From Anaerolineae bacterium (GTDB taxonomy: Bacteria > Chloroflexota > Anaerolineae > 4572-78 > NAK82), in contig JAUVPY010000118.1 of the NCBI GenBank assembly GCA_030598425.1, positions 1 to 7,232 on the forward strand: a stretch of 7,232 bases of DNA, read 5' to 3'. Of the stretch, positions 6,539 to 7,232 are shown one piece after another (position 1 is the stretch's first letter; each line of letters starts with the position of its first letter). A program made the translations under genes and the position numbers. The notes under the pieces are model-generated. The model had not been told where the DNA came from. It searched no databases and saw only the letters and a program-made list of their open reading frames with translations.

Positions 6539-6567
6539 AGTTTACTCCAGGTGGTCCTTTTGGTCAA
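6539..6567 (-). promoter_or_regulatory. Candidate promoter for serB and the serine operon
   Basis: On the minus strand, TTGACC (6567-6562, 5 of 6 matches to the -35 consensus) is followed after exactly 17 bases by TAAACT (6544-6539, 4 of 6 for the -10). Transcription would start near 6532, about 17-26 bases before the serB start. It lies in the 66-base gap after the transporter gene, so the serine genes need not depend on the transporter's promoter. Confidence 0.5.
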
Positions 6568-6581
6568 TCGCCAGCGAAGAA

Positions 6582-7232
6582 TCACAACAACGTCAACACG
6601 ATAGTCAGCGTGACCAAGCTGGCTAGGGTTGAGAAGAGTACTGTGGTAGTCACCAATCCGGGCACCAAATCATATTCGAGCGCGATAATCACGGTTAGAA
6701 CCGCGGCGGGCATGCTGGCCTGCAAGATGCCCGTGCTGCGTTCGAGACCAGTCAAGCCAAATGGAATAGCCAATATCGCCGCCAGGATTGGCCCGCCCAG
6801 CAAACGTACGGCACTGGCCATAACCACGTCCAGGTTGACCCGAGGCTTACCCACCTCGGCCAATTGCACTCCCAGCGTGACCAACATGACCGGAATCATA
6901 GCATCCGCCAACAGGCCCGTTATTCTGGAGAAGAACAACGGTACCTCGAAGTTTGTCGCACTAAAGAGGGCCGCCGGGACAACGGCGAGCAGGCTCGGCG
7001 TTTTGAAGACAGAGGTGATAGCGCCAAGCGCTCCACCCCGTGCCCAACTCGCCGCCGCCACGCCAATGTCAACACCGATTACGGTCAGGATAATAAAATA
7101 GAGGGTGGCTGGTACCAAGGCTGCTTCGCCAAATCGAAATGCCACCATCGACAAGCCGAAGTTGCCACTGTTGCTAAAGGCAGCAATTAAGACATACATC
7201 CCAACTATCTCAGGCGGGCGTTTCAGCCCCTT
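6582..7232 (-). CDS. AEC-family (auxin efflux carrier-like) transporter, 5' end cut by the window
   Basis: This is the C-terminal part of an inner-membrane secondary transporter. The reading frame stays open to the window edge; residues KGLKRPPEIVG precede the first Met at 7199, so that Met is internal. About 216 residues are visible out of the family's usual 300 or so. Family hallmarks are FSNSGNFGLSM near the start of the visible part (compare the N-x-G-N-x-G-type motif of the second bundle), IPVMLVTLGVQL in the middle, and a hydrophobic C-terminal pair of helices around ALEYDLVPG and LFSTLASLVTLTIVLTLL. About five to six hydrophobic segments can be counted. AEC proteins export or exchange small carboxylates and similar anions (for example malate permeases), but substrate cannot be read from sequence. 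The stop lies 66 bases before serB on the same strand, with no clear terminator between, so co-transcription with the serine genes is possible. Confidence 0.85.
   Translation of the reverse strand, partial: KGLKRPPEIVGMYVLIAAFSNSGNFGLSMVAFRFGEAALVPATLYFIILTVIGVDIGVAAASWARGGALGAITSVFKTPSLLAVVPAALFSATNFEVPLFFSRITGLLADAMIPVMLVTLGVQLAEVGKPRVNLDVVMASAVRLLGGPILAAILAIPFGLTGLERSTGILQASMPAAVLTVIIALEYDLVPGLVTTTVLFSTLASLVTLTIVLTLL

Noticed and set aside
6139..7101. Long plus-strand open frame (320 codons) opposite serB and the transporter
   Set aside because: It is rich in Ser, Arg, Thr and Pro with no recognisable domain, and it spans two well-supported minus-strand genes and their gap, so it is an antisense shadow.
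1..7232. Mobile element, CRISPR array, toxin-antitoxin or defence system
   Set aside because: No transposase, integrase, spaced direct repeats, target-site duplications or defence-type domains are visible; all complete genes are recognisable housekeeping or envelope functions.

Overview
The window most likely comes from a moderately GC-rich bacterium, and I would guess a member of the Chloroflexota. That rests on the overall look of the Rho and SerA proteins and the gene mix. It is an inference from memory of these families, not a search result. All genes look like ordinary chromosomal housekeeping or cell-envelope genes. I see no insertion sequence, CRISPR array, phage gene, tRNA or rRNA, and no candidate for a new defence or mobile system.

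Left part (1-2896, plus strand). An AT-rich, gene-poor stretch (1-334) with several short dyads leads into rho, the transcription termination factor (GTG start at 335). After 114 bases comes a membrane-anchored cell-wall hydrolase with two LysM-like modules and a complete M23 (LytM) metallopeptidase domain. Between them lies a near-consensus sigma-70-type promoter (TTGACA, 17 bases, TATGAT). Its short transcript leader is almost entirely a two-part hairpin ending just before the ribosome binding site.

Right part (7232-2897, minus strand). Read in the direction of transcription: the C-terminal two thirds of an AEC-family (auxin efflux carrier-like) membrane transporter cut by the window edge, a SerB-type phosphoserine phosphatase, a class V PLP aminotransferase, and D-3-phosphoglycerate dehydrogenase (serA) with a C-terminal ACT domain. 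The last three can together make L-serine from 3-phosphoglycerate: SerA oxidises it, the aminotransferase would aminate phosphohydroxypyruvate, and SerB removes the phosphate. No canonical serC is in the window. The class V enzyme, which looks like the serine-pyruvate/alanine-glyoxylate aminotransferase family, sits where SerC would be needed, and its stop codon overlaps the serA start. A plausible promoter (TTGACC, 17 bases, TAAACT) precedes serB.

The two halves converge. The stop codon of the M23 gene (2894-2896) and that of serA (2897-2899) abut with no base between them, so neither gene has its own terminator space. The most useful second looks are the SerC replacement, the promoter with its hairpin leader, the zero-gap convergent stops, and the small repeats around the serB 3' end.
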